NCBI RefSeq assembly: GCF_001619985.1
Contig: NW_017264193.1
Location: 2,175,726 to 2,239,725, forward strand
From: Xylona heveae TC161
Taxonomy: Eukaryota > Ascomycota > Xylonomycetes > Xylonales > Xylonaceae
Length of the DNA: 64,000 bases
Direction: 5' to 3'
The position numbers and the translations under genes were made by a program. The notes beneath the pieces were generated by a model. The model made no database searches, was not told where the DNA came from, and saw only the letters and a list, made by a program, of their open reading frames with translations. Positions 10,889 through 21,846 of this stretch are shown piece by piece; position 1 is the stretch's first letter, and every line of letters starts with the position of its first letter.

Positions 10889-11920
10889 TTAACAGGCACA
10901 GCCGCCCGGTTCGTTGAAGTTGTCCAAGGGTATCGGGTCGCCGTAGTCGCCATTGTACTCTTCCGACTCCTCTTGAGCTAGAGCCTGTCTTGCAATAACT
11001 GTTCGAAAGATTAGCCGCCACGAGCTCAATGAAAATAGACAGCTAAGCCACGGCTGTGTGGACCTGATGCCGACAAATCAGGGGCAATATGCTCACCTTC
11101 AAAGGCCTGCTCTACATTGACTGCCTCCTTTGCACTCGTCTCAAAATAGGGAATGCCGCCCTTAGATTGACAGAAGGTCATGGCACGCTTCGAAGAGATC
11201 TATTCACCCAGAATTAGCATTGCTGTGGAAAGCTGGCGTGTCCAGCATACCATCCGTTTGTTTTCCTCCACGTCGATCTTATTTCCAAGCACGACCTGCT
11301 TAATATCAGCACAGAGTCTTCCTGACAAGTCTACAGCGGAATCCTTACAAAAGGGAAGCTTTCTGGATCCCGCGGGCTGGCTTGAATAAGAAATTCGTCC
11401 CTCCAGCTATCCAGCGCATCAAAGCTCTTTGAATTATTAACGTCGTAAACAAGCACGCAGCAGTCTGCGCCTCGGTAGAATGCTACGCCAAGTGACTGGA
11501 ATCGCTCCTGGCCGGCAGTATCCCAAAGCTGATTTATTGTCAGTATGTAGCTTTCTTTTGTTGCCCGTTTGAAACTTTCCTGCATCGTAACGAGTCGATC
11601 ATCCACAAGAACTTCCTTGGTGAGGAAGTCCGCTCCAATTGTAGCCTTGTAGCTTGCGCTGAATTTTTTGTTGACCTGAACATAAGTTTAGCCACTTGAC
11701 ATGATCGAAGCCCAACACTGTTGAATCGGAATGTTCAATTGCGATCCTTGCTTTCATGGGTAACGGACATATTGATTCATCAAACTCGTCTTTCCAACAC
11801 CGCTGTCGCCCAAGATGATGACCTAGGAAACCAGAATGCAGATTAGAATAGGTTTTTCTTTCGTTTTGGAAGGCGACATTTGAGGTCTACCTTCAATAAA
11901 ACCTTCCTACGGGACGCCAT
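10889..11920 (-). CDS. YPT7: Rab7-family small GTPase Ypt7 with one non-GT intron
   Basis: Exons (leftward) 11920-11891, 11822-11769, 11675-11580, 11528-11349, 11295-11251, 11199-11097 and 10998-10889 give exactly 205 residues, the usual Rab7 length. Ypt7 controls homotypic vacuole fusion and late endosome/autophagosome fusion through the HOPS complex. Motifs: P-loop GDSGVGKT (15-22), effector-region Thr in [15 protein letters not shown] (62-68), NKID (125-128), ETSAK, and a C-terminal CAC double-geranylgeranylation signal. The intron at 11579-11529 (51 nt) begins GAAAGT rather than GT; it ends CTGAC...CAG normally. If retained it adds 17 in-frame residues just before WDTAGQE, without a stop. 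The intron after exon 2 starts with the weak donor GTCCGT. Seven coding exons in 205 codons is intron rich. Identity is not in doubt; the odd intron is discussed in findings. Confidence 0.95.
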
Positions 11921-12513
11921 TGTTGAGACCTCTGGGATGTAGCTTTCGGATCAGACAAAGCTATCGGCGACGTTAGCTTCTATTTCATTATTGCGCCAAA
12001 GTTCTTATGACGGCGAGTATCGCACCTCAAAAGGTGACCTAAAATGATCACAATAATGTGGTTATGTAAGGAAGATCAACAGGTTGTCGCGTCGAGTTGT
12101 GATAGGATTGCTTGGGTCTTGAGGTTGCTAGTCGGGCGCAGTACCAGCGCCTTGAGGCCGCCGACAAGCGAACCGCCACTGCATTGACCCTTCCAACGCA
12201 AGGCTCCCCATGTCGTCAGGGAACGGGTCTTCTAAAGCCTTAGCTCACCTCGGCTAATCGTTGGACAGAGATCCCTTGTGTCTTGTAACATCTCATTCAA
12301 GGGAATAGGTATTGTGAGATTAGATCAAAAGGAAAAGAGATTCTATTTGGTATTCTTATATTATATCTCCTACTGTTGTATTGTAAAAAATGTATCAGCA
12401 CAACTATCTCCTGTGTGACCGTAAACCTATGCAAGACCGTCGAAGCGCGCCCATGCTGAATTCCTTAAATGTCCACCAGAAACGCCAGAACAGAAAAAGA
12501 CCCACAAGCAAGA
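11921..12513. other. Intergenic region upstream of YPT7
   Basis: About 590 bases between minus-strand genes. It holds the YPT7 promoter and the hydrolase 3' UTR. No reading frame or RNA gene supported. Confidence 0.55.
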
Positions 12514-15381
12514 CTATAATTTCGATCTTACTGCCTCTAATCGAAATTTCACATCTTTGAGAACTTTGCTCGAAGGCTTCCAGGACTCGTACTGTTGAAG
12601 CAATTGTGCTGTCTCGCTACGCAATTGTTGTCTTACTACATCTTCTTCGAGTAAGCCTCTCAATGCCCACGGTAAATAATAAGGATTGGCACTCGTGGGT
12701 GCCTCGTATCTTTGTATCGAAAGTGGTACATCTCCGATCGATGTGGTTTCTAGAGCATGCTCCACAGCAAGGCTAAGGAAGTAGATTAGCATGTATTTGT
12801 AGAAAAAGGCGAAGCTTTTCTTACTTATAAACCGCCTGATCATCGTAAACACGAGAGTGCCCTTCTCCTGAATAGAGACTGCCGGCAAGCGGAGAGCTCA
12901 GCTCTCGAATGAGTCCGTGGTCTGAGATGCCAAGGTTCCGCATCTTTAGGGTGAAGCCGACTAAATGCGTGATACTACAGCAAAGTAAGAAGAGAACTAT
13001 GTAGAAGATCGCTGATACATACAAATCTGGGGCATGAATTCTCCCATCAACAAAGACAGCTCTATAAATGTACGGGTGACTAATGTTTGAAAATGTGGAA
13101 GACTAAAACAGTAGTTAGCACTTTCGCTTCATATCCACAGTAACAGAAGCCACTCACCTCAAGAGAAACAAGTTGATCGTCTATACTGCCAATATACACA
13201 ATCCTCACGCCATGTTTCAAAGCCAAGCCCAATGCCTCCTCATACCTTTTTGAAACGGCACTGTTGGGATTCGCAAAGTCGAACAATTCTCCAGCTGAGC
13301 CACTGAGAAAACGCGATTTATAGTCCTGGAAAGGGCCCAGGTTTACACCAGCCATTGCGCAGACCCCTATCCGAGCAGATGTGACGCATCCCATTGCAAT
13401 GAGCTTAGCTACCAGCATCAATGCAACTGGCACACCTTGTGAATGGCATGCAACGAGGATAAAATCTGCCTGGCGTATGTGGTCGAGCCAATTCAACATT
13501 AGCTTCCACAGGGTGTCAACACGATCGGCAATTTTCCCTTCTCCCTCGAGAGCAATTTTCTCAATCTCACAAGAGTATCCTCGATCATTGACCCATTTCT
13601 CAATGGCAGCTGCAGCTCCATTGGCAAAGCGAATGGAAGTCCCTGTGGGCTGACCGAGAACAGTTCGTATAAGCGGAGCGGGAAAATAACCATGGACACC
13701 TATTGCGAGGGCTCTTTTAATCCTTGGCGGGTCTCGCGCAATGCTCAAGTGCCTCGGCCCCGAGTCATGTCCCGGAAGTAATAAGCGACTTAAGTGTTGA
13801 AACATAGATAGGTTCTGTGCTGGCTGGTAGGTGTTTTTGATGTCCGGCAATAATAGATTGGGTACAGTTTGGCGCACTTCCTTTGCAGCTGTGACATCCA
13901 CCTGTTTTGGCTTCGGTGCTGGGCTTTGCGCTGGCGAAGATTTGGCAGGTGGACCGGGCTTTGGCCCAACGAAAGATCGAGATACCCCCTCGTCCGATAA
14001 TTCCATAGACTCTGGCCGCTCCCGCTTAGAGGGTTTCTTAGGTTCTGGAGGGATTTGTTCCTTCGGCTGGCTAATGGATGTTCTTTCTGGCTGAGATTGA
14101 GATGGGCTATCTGCAACGGCAAGTTCTCCAACGTCAGACGAAGTTTGGCCTGGCACATTTGAGCCACGTCCCTTGGACCAAAAAGCCCATCCGGAGGACC
14201 GTGCAGGCGTACTCTGACCCTCTGGTTGTGATGAATCTGGAGGAGGTACAGAAGCTTCGTTTTTTGACTCTGAATCAGTAGGCTTGTCATTTAGGTCTTT
14301 CGAGGGCGCCTCGACCTGTGGAGAAGCCTCGTTCTCAGCATCGTTCGTCCTTGATTCACCGCCTGGCTGTGGATTTGCTGTGAAAAATCCAAGCCATGAC
14401 CGAGATATGGTGGGGGGCTCCGTTGTTCTAGTTGAATGAGTATCTTTGGAATTTGTTTCGGGATTATTTTTACTATTATCCTCCGTTCTAGTAATGGATG
14501 TGTCAGTCAGACCCTCTGAGCGTACTGTCTCAGGCTCATCTGTTTTTGCTTGGTCTGCAGCTTTCGCAATGGTGCTGTTGTTTGAAAATTGCTCTTCTGC
14601 ATTGGCCTTGTCATTATTGCTGAATTTGAACAGCCAACTGCGCCATGTGTTACTTTGGTTTTCCTGCGAGTCTTTCGGTTGTGGCTCAATTTTGAGGGCA
14701 CCAGGGTTGTCAACCTCATCTTCCTTTTGAAGTATTTGCTTTGAAGTTTTGTCGGCATTCTGATCTTGGATTTGCTGGGTTGATTGACTAGCTGTATCTC
14801 CAGCATCTATAGCACCTAAGCTGGATGTGCTCTTGACCGGTAATTCGCTAGTACTGTTCGATACGTGCTCTACCGGATTTGATGTAACATTTAATTTAGT
14901 CGTGGTAGTAGCACAAGGAAGCGATCTCGAGCTGGCACCGCCCTGAGATAAGGACAGTGAAGGAGACCTAGCTTTGTCTTGCTTCTGCTTTCGTATAGTT
15001 TTGGCTGAGGATACTGAAGTTGAAATGGCATTACTGGCAGCGGATATGCTTTCGCGAGCGACTTCTGTTACAGGAGTCGCCTTCGACGACCTCGGCCAGC
15101 TGGAGCCATACCAGGTCTTGGGCTCTCGGAGCTGCTGTGCGTTAGAAAAGAAACGTTGGGAAGCGCGTTGATGGTCTCACAGCATGTGACGTCCCTCCCG
15201 TCTTAGAGTTTGAGGTTGAGGATGTGATCTTTTGATCTTTGTTTTGCTCCTGTCCGTCTATAGATCCTTTTTGAGACTCGGATAGATGGTGGACATGGGT
15301 GGATTCATCGGGATTGTTCTGTCCCTTATTTTGAATGGCTTCGCCCTTAGGGTTCGGCTTAGATCGTTTGCGGGGTCCCAT
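12514..15381 (-). CDS. Large alpha/beta-hydrolase-fold protein, putative lipase or esterase
   Basis: Exons (leftward) 15381-15181, 15134-13158, 13102-13023, 12974-12825 and 12772-12514 give 888 residues; the first intron is only 46 nt. The N-terminal 500 or so residues are low-complexity Ser/Thr/Lys/Glu sequence with a few conserved-looking islands (PKTWYGSSWPRSS, RSWLGFFT, SGWAFWSKG). The catalytic half starts near RIKRALAIGVHGYFPAPLI, with an oxyanion-type GVHGYF. The nucleophile elbow is VACHSQGVPVAL, Ser near residue 631, where Cys replaces the first Gly of GxSxG. An Asp is likely in GSIDDQLVSLES, and a His in SDHGLIRELSS. This fits a Ser-Asp-His triad. The family is conserved in fungi as far as I can judge, but I do not know a characterised member, so substrate and location are open. 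No clear signal peptide. Confidence 0.75.
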
Positions 15382-15823
15382 AGGATAACAGAGAGAGGAT
15401 ATGGGCGCGCGAACGAACTATTTTCTGTTCATTCAACAGCTCATGAAGTCCGATCTGAGGAAAGATAAAAAGGCTTCAAATGAGCCCGACGCTATTGATT
15501 TTACAGTAAGTTGTGGTCATGAATGTGGTTGCACTGCTCCTGACACTTCGCTTCGTCATAGGCTGATAACGGTAGCAGTGACCTTATCCCGCTGCCTGTT
15601 CAATTAAAGGGGAGGGAATCTGGACCGAGGCTTAAGTGGAGACAAGCGAGACGAAACTAAATTCCGTCTCGCTAAAGGACCCCGGCGGGAAATCTTGGCG
15701 CGCGCTAAGTCCGATTTTTTGACATCGACAAAAAGAGAAGCATCCGCCTTCAAATTATCTGAAGAGCGTGTCTTTTCTATACCGGCAGAGCCGCCCACGA
15801 AGACTTTGCCGAAGCCGTGCAAG
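15382..15823. promoter_or_regulatory. Divergent promoter, hydrolase (-) and SPB1 (+), with inverted repeat
   Basis: A 442-base spacer between two start codons, so it must carry both promoters. AGCGAGACG at 15645-15653 and CGTCTCGCT at 15665-15673 are perfect 9-base inverted arms with an 11-base spacer, 150 bases upstream of the SPB1 ATG. No named factor site is recognised. Confidence 0.5.
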
Positions 15824-18557
15824 ATGGCGATCCAAAAGAAGGTTGGTCTCTTGTTTGAGTTTATTATTCAGAATTGGAAGATGGTTTACTGACGACCTCA
15901 ACAGCACGGTAAAGGTCGTCTTGACAAATGGTACAAATTGGCAAAGGAAAAGGGCTATAGAGCCCGTGCTGCCTTTAAGCTCATTCAACTCAACAAGAAA
16001 TATCATTTCCTGGAAAAGAGCAAAGTTCTTCTTGATCTTTGCGCTGCGCCAGGGGTAAGTCACCGGTGCTAGAACGTTCTTCAAACCGTCAGCAGCTGAC
16101 CTCGATCTAGTCATGGTGTCAAGTCGCCGCGGAGACTATGCCCCCCGGGAGCCTGATTGTCGGTGTCGACCTTGCTCCTATCAAGCCTATTCCCCGAACG
16201 ATTACCTTCCAAAGTGATATTACGACGGAGAAATGTAGAGCCACGATTAGGCAACATTTGAAAACTTGGAAGGCGGATGTCGTCCTTCACGATGGAGCGC
16301 CAAATGTCGGTACAGCTTGGGTGCAGGATGCTTTCACACAGGCAGAGCTGGTGTTGCAATCGATGAAATTGGCGACAGAATTTTTGGTTCAGGGTGGAGT
16401 CTTCGTTACCAAAGTTTTCCGATCTAAGGACTACAATGCTCTATTGTGGGTTTTCAATCAGCTATTCGAAAAGGTAGAAGCAACGAAGCCACCATCATCG
16501 AGAAACGTCTCGGCCGAAATTTTCGTCGTCTGTAGAGGTTTCAAGGCACCAAAGCGCATTGACCCACGATTCCTTGATCCCCGGAACGTTTTCGCGGAGC
16601 TTGCTGACCCGACGCCGAACAACGAAGCCAAAGTCTTCAATCCGGAGAAAAAGAAGCGCAAGCGAGAGGGTTATGAGGAAGGCGATTGGACACAGTACCA
16701 TGAAGCACCGGCCAGCGAATTTATTCAGACCACGGACCCCATTGCAATGCTAGGCTCTCTGAACTGTTTGAGCTTCGTGCAGCCAGCTAATGGCGACGTT
16801 GCGCTTGCAGCGCTCGAAAAGATGCCAGAAACTACGCAGGAAATCCGTGATTGCTGTGCGGATCTCAAAGTGCTCGGTCGAAAAGAATTTCGTGACCTTT
16901 TGAAGTGGCGTTTGAAGATCAGAGAAAAGTTCGGGTTTTCATCGAAGAAAAAGGCTGCTCAAGAAAAGGAGGGAGAAGAAGTAGCGGAGGTGGCTCCAAT
17001 GGATGAGGAGTTGCAGATTCAGGAGGACTTGCAGAGAATGCGGGACCAGGAGAGCTCACGGAAAAAGAAAGAGAGAAGACGGGAAAATGAGCGAAAGCAA
17101 AAGGACATTGTTCGAATGCAGTTGCACATGACAACTCCCATGGATATTGGTCTCGAACAGGCCGGTCCCTACGGTGAGGAAGACATGTTCGGGCTTAAGG
17201 CTGTAGATCGGGCTGGTGCAGTGGACAAGATTGCGAAGGGAAAGATGAACTACGTGGTCAATGCGCCACAGGATCAAGAAGAATCCGAAAATGATTCCGA
17301 CGCGAGCAGTGACGAGGATGGCGACCAGCTCGAGGGCACTCTCGACGCCATGTACGAACAGTATCAGGAGCGGAAGTCAGAACTTGATGCGAAATACCGG
17401 GCTAAGAAAGCTCGAAAAGAGCATGAGGATGGGGATTGGGACGGCTTTTCCGATAAAGAGGGTAGCAGCTCAGATGAAGTTGAGGGGCAGGAGGAGGATA
17501 GCGATGACAGCTCATCCTCCGATGAGGACGATGGGCAGCCTTCTAAAAAGTCTCTTGTCACCTCCCTCGATGATATGAATGGCACTTCTGGTAAGGGGCT
17601 TACGAAACGCGCGACGATGTTCTTTGATCAAGATGTTTTCAAGGATATTGATGGGCTTCAAGATGGCCAGGAAGAAGGCGAAGATGAAGAATTGGATGAA
17701 GATATGGAAGATGAGCTGGATGCGCTCGAGGCATCTCGAAAGACCAAGGCTCAGAAACCTTCGAAAGCTGCCAGCAAAGGGGAATTACAATTATCCGCTG
17801 CGTCAAATAGGAACAATGGCAAGCCTGCCGAGCTCGAGGGCGCTGAAGACGATGAGTCGGACGAAGGTGGTTTCGAAGTGGTCAAGAACAAGGATGCCAA
17901 GAGTGAATGGGAAGCGCAGGGCGAGCCAACCAAAGATGGTCGGATGGGTAAGTTCTCGCAAAAGCAAGTTTTCGACAGAGTTGAACGTTGACTGTGTTGC
18001 TAGATATCGACATTATTACTGCTGAAGCTATGACCTTGGCCCAGCAACTTGCATCCGGCGAGAAAAGCAAGTACGATTTAATGGACGAGACCTACAACAA
18101 ATATGCTCTCCAGGACCGCGACGGCCTCCCCGAATGGTTCCTCGACGATGAAAACAGACACAGCAAACCGCATCGACCCATTACTGCTCAGGCCGCAGCG
18201 GCACTGAAGGAGAAGATGAGAGCGCTCAATGCTCGACCCATCAAGAAGGTGCAAGAGGCAAAGAGCCGGAAGAAGTTCAAGGCTGCGCAGCGACTGGAGA
18301 AGCTACGCAAGAAGTCTGCTCTGTTGGCTGATGAGGGTGACATGACCGAGAAGGACAAAGCCCAAAGCATCGCGAAGCTCATGAGCAAGGCCGCAAAGAA
18401 GAAGCCTAAGCAGCCCGTCAAGTTGGTTGTTGCCAAGGGTACTAACCGGGGTATTTCCGGTCGCCCAAGAGGTGTCAAGGGCAAGTACAAGATTGTCGAC
18501 GCTCGAATGAAGAAGGATCTGCGGGCACAAAAGAGACTCTCCAAGAAGAGAAAGTGA
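15824..18557 (+). CDS. SPB1: 27S pre-rRNA 2'-O-methyltransferase SPB1 (FtsJ family)
   Basis: Exons 15824-15841, 15905-16054, 16111-17947 and 18004-18557 give 852 residues, the normal size. Spb1 is an AdoMet-dependent nucleolar enzyme that methylates G2922 of 25S rRNA in the peptidyl-transferase A loop and is needed for 60S assembly. The FtsJ domain is complete: AdoMet motif [11 protein letters not shown] (about 48-58), and the K-D-K-E set at K31 (RAAFKL), D117 (LHDGAP), K157 (FVTKVF) and E192 (AEIFVV). The middle contains [20 protein letters not shown] and long acidic stretches. The C-terminal Spb1 domain includes [16 protein letters not shown] and [10 protein letters not shown], and ends in a basic tail with [20 protein letters not shown]. 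The first coding exon is only six codons. DOT1 follows on the same strand. Confidence 0.97.
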
Positions 18558-19129
18558 ACCAAAAAAAGCATAGCTAGGGCATTTTATGGCGTAACCAATC
18601 TACTAAGGTATATTTTGAGGCATTATTTGCGTTGTAGATAGACTTGTTCCTTCTCTTCTCGCTGCGAACCTGATAAATTATGCTTGGGCCATATGCTATA
18701 GTGTATTGATTCGAAGTTGGATATTTAAAAGAATTTTTTTTAGTACAGCCTTTTTTGTGCTATGCATAATCTGAAATGAGGTCAATCATCACAGAGCAAA
18801 CTTTGATCGCTACAATAATATCGCGGTGTACTGTATTGTCATTCCCTGAAACGTACAGCGCATGCTACTTTTTTTTTTAAGGTTTCTCCAGGTCTTGGTT
18901 ACGCACGCGATCGGCGTGGCGGAGTCCGACGGCAAAAAAGCCTGGGCCTAGGGTGCGAGGGGTGTGCCTGCCGCCTACGGAGTAGACAGCACTTGTACCT
19001 CGGTAGCCCCCGGACCCTGTTCTTATGATTAAGTTTGCCGCCAATCCGCCACACCCATGCCCACCATCCCATAGGCATGGAAACCAGAACACTCTTCTCT
19101 CTGAATTTCTACAGGCAGTGACCGAACCC
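18558..19129. other. Intergenic region, SPB1 3' end and DOT1 promoter
   Basis: The first 300 bases are A+T rich and the last 250 C+G rich. An ATG at 19025 is in frame with DOT1 (see that entry). No other gene seen. Confidence 0.55.
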
Positions 19130-20712
19130 ATGGGCTTCTTCGATCACTTACAGAAGAAGGGCAGTTCTGCCATCAAGCCCCAAGGTGCTCAAATTCGAAG
19201 AGAAGTCGTCCGAACCCCGTCGGCGCAAGTCATCGGCGGAAAGGACGCACGGCGACCACTCACGCACAAGAAAAGCCTCAATGCATCGAAGCTCGGCCAA
19301 CAAAACGGGGCTTCCCCTGCACGAACTTTGGCTGTTAGACAGCAGGGGAGTCTGAGTCCTGATTCAAGATCATCAAGATCGAGGAATAGTTCACGCAGAC
19401 GGACACCGGCCACGCCACAGCGGTTGAGTTCAAGCAGCGAAGACAGTGACAGCGATGACTCCCTCATAAATTCTCGCAAGCGGATTCGAACAAGTGCAAG
19501 CGGTGAACCCGATCTCAAGCGGCACCTTCCTGACAAGCGTGCTTTCGCCGACAAAGAAGATGCCAGCTTCCCCTTCATCCATGCATCGGATATTGCGTCA
19601 TTGAATAAGTCGAGTAAATTTGTCAAGGCTTTTAGAGACTCGACAAGATCGACAGCGATATTCTTGCAATATCCGAGTCGTTCAAAGCCAGAGCGGTAGG
19701 ACCCTGTTTAATCCGTTGTCGAATTCTCGCCCTGCTAACTTTCCTCAGGTATGAACTGGTAGTCCCGAAAGAGTCCGACGAGTTCAAGGCCTTGGACGAA
19801 ATCACACAAGTGGTGGACCTTGTCGCGAAACATTATGTACCCGAATCGTTACAAGATGCCTTTCTTGACGAAGAGAAAGGTTTCCAGCGTCGCTTCAAGC
19901 GTGCCATATCTCGCCAGTCCGAGGAAGAATTCAGAGAGGCGTTAGAAGACTACAATAAGCAGATCAAGAGGCTGCGAGAGGATGGCACAGTGGTGAAGAT
20001 ACTCGAATCACGTCATAGCCTCGCGCTTCCTCTGGTAGAGCGGGTCTTGAACCAGATCTACGCACGCACTGTCTCCCCGAGAGTTGGCTCCTTGCGACAT
20101 TATGAGAATGGAACGGACAACGTGTATGGAGAGCTTTTGCCGAGATTTATCTCTCAGATCTTCAAGGATACAAAACTCAAATCGGAGCACGTTTTCGTCG
20201 ATCTTGGCTCCGGAGTTGGGAATGTGGTTTTGCAAGCAGCGCTTGAAATCGGTTGCGAAAGCTGGGGGTGCGAGATGATGGAAGGACCTTGCGACCTTGC
20301 AGAGCTGCAAGATAAAGAGTTCAAAGCACGAGCACGTCTTTGGGGTCTCGCTGTTGGATCAACTCATATTGAGCGTGGCGACTTTCTAAAGAATGAAAAA
20401 ATCGGCAAGGTCCTACAACGAGCGGATGTGGTTCTGGTCAACAATCAGGCCTTTACCCCTCAGTTGAATAATGAGCTGATGAATCTCTTCTTGGATCTTC
20501 GGGAAGGCTGTCAGATTGTTTCTCTGAAATCTTTTGTTCCTCAGGGCCACAAAATTACCAGCAGAAACTTCAACTCGCCCGTAAATTTACTGGAAGTTGA
20601 AATGAAGCATTATTGGTCTGACAGTGTGAGCTGGACAGACGTTGGCGGCACATACTTTGTTGCGCGAAAAGACAGCTCTAAGCTAAGAGCCTTTGCAGAA
20701 AGAATGCGGTAA
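19130..20712 (+). CDS. DOT1: Histone H3-K79 methyltransferase DOT1
   Basis: Exons 19130-19695 and 19749-20712 give 509 residues. Dot1 methylates Lys79 of histone H3 in the nucleosome core and acts in silencing and the DNA damage checkpoint. Residues 1-150 are basic and Ser rich, probably disordered. The catalytic domain follows: [18 protein letters not shown], AdoMet motif [19 protein letters not shown] (near 338), [11 protein letters not shown], then [17 protein letters not shown] and [12 protein letters not shown]. The NNxxF-type motif and VDLGSGVGN are diagnostic and no SET domain is present. An upstream in-frame ATG at 19025 would add 35 unremarkable residues; I chose 19130 because MGFFDHL is the more plausible N-terminus. 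The gene converges on ATG16 with 283 bases between stops. Confidence 0.95.
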
Positions 20713-20995
20713 CTTTCAAAGGTTTTTCAAAGCGTTGGAAGCATTTTCTTTTCTTTTCTTTTCCTTCTCCCTGCATAGCGTCAGGCATAGCATTACGCAT
20801 CTACGCGAAAGACGCATCATGCATCACACATCAAGCATACGCATCATAGATGTAAATATTAAAAAAAAAGGACAGCCTCGAACATAAGAGAGAATGAGAA
20901 ATGCAAATATCAGAGTTTTAGATTCACCCCCAATCTACCGACGCCGGAAAATGCAGTATAGCTGAGTCTGTGCAAATAGTACAACCACCAGAGTG

Positions 20996-21846
20996 TCATG
21001 AGAATCGGGATGCATCGTTCATTGCCTGCGCTTCCTTTTCCATCCGTGCCATCCACCGATCAACTAATTCTTTGTTTTCTTTTTCAAGCTTCGCACTCCT
21101 CTCCTCTGCCATATTGAGTTGTAGATTCAGCGAAATCATTTCGTCTTGGACATCCTGCATCAACAAGGTCAGCCTGGCCACTCTCTCTTACCTATCCATA
21201 CTTGAAGGCGTGCCAATAATCTCAAGCCCTCGAGCTCATTTTCTTGCTCCGAACAAATATGCCAAGCTGGCACCTATCAAGCAGTGACATGGGAAAAACC
21301 GAGCGGAAACATACATCTAATAATCTTCCTTTCCCTCTTAACTCCTCGTCTCGGTCCTTTAGACGCCGCTCTAACAGGGACTTTTCTGCACGCAGGTCCA
21401 TTACTAAGGCGCGACTTTCCTGGGCTGTTTTCTGCAGCTTTTCTAGCTCTTTAAGCCGTTTTGTGGCTAGTGCCTGTATCGAAACTTTTGACCGCTGCGC
21501 CATAATTAAATCCGCTCGGAGTTGGACATCGTTCTCCCCACCCCCGCCGCCGCCACCACCAGGCGCTGCTTTAGATGTCGTTCCCGACCCTGTACCTGAG
21601 GCGCTTGATGCGCGGTCTGCGAGTTTTGTGTCTGTGTATCACTTCCCAGTCAGTCGAATGTCTTTGCGTCTTACGTTTAGCACAGTTGTGGGGAAGTAGC
21701 TTGGAGAGAGATAGAGCGACGGCTAGGTGCCAGGAATTGGAAAGGAAACGGGGAAATATACAGGCTTTGAAGATCTCGAGGTTGCTCTTTTCCCGCGCAT
21801 CTCGCGCTGAGAGCGCGGACGTATAGTCGTTGAGCCAGCCGGACAT
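20996..21846 (-). CDS. ATG16: Autophagy protein ATG16
   Basis: Exons (leftward) 21846-21762, 21631-21315 and 21154-20996 give 186 residues. Atg16 dimerises by a coiled coil and binds Atg5, placing the Atg12-Atg5 conjugate on the phagophore where it promotes Atg8 lipidation. The N-terminal Atg5-binding helix is [20 protein letters not shown], followed by [11 protein letters not shown] Gly-rich linker (about residues 48-56) leads into a long coiled coil ([20 protein letters not shown] onward, through [20 protein letters not shown]). The C-terminus reads [20 protein letters not shown]. There is no WD40 domain, as is normal in fungi. The 160-nt second intron contains a 45-nt in-frame open stretch flanked by possible splice signals, but the direct junction LLD-DVQDEM looks right. 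Confidence 0.9.

Noticed and set aside
21155-21314. Possible 45-nt extra exon in ATG16 intron 2 (reads [15 protein letters not shown])
   Set aside because: It is in frame and flanked by AG/GT, but the acceptor is a poor GAG and the direct LLD-DVQDEM junction matches my memory of other fungal ATG16 sequences better.
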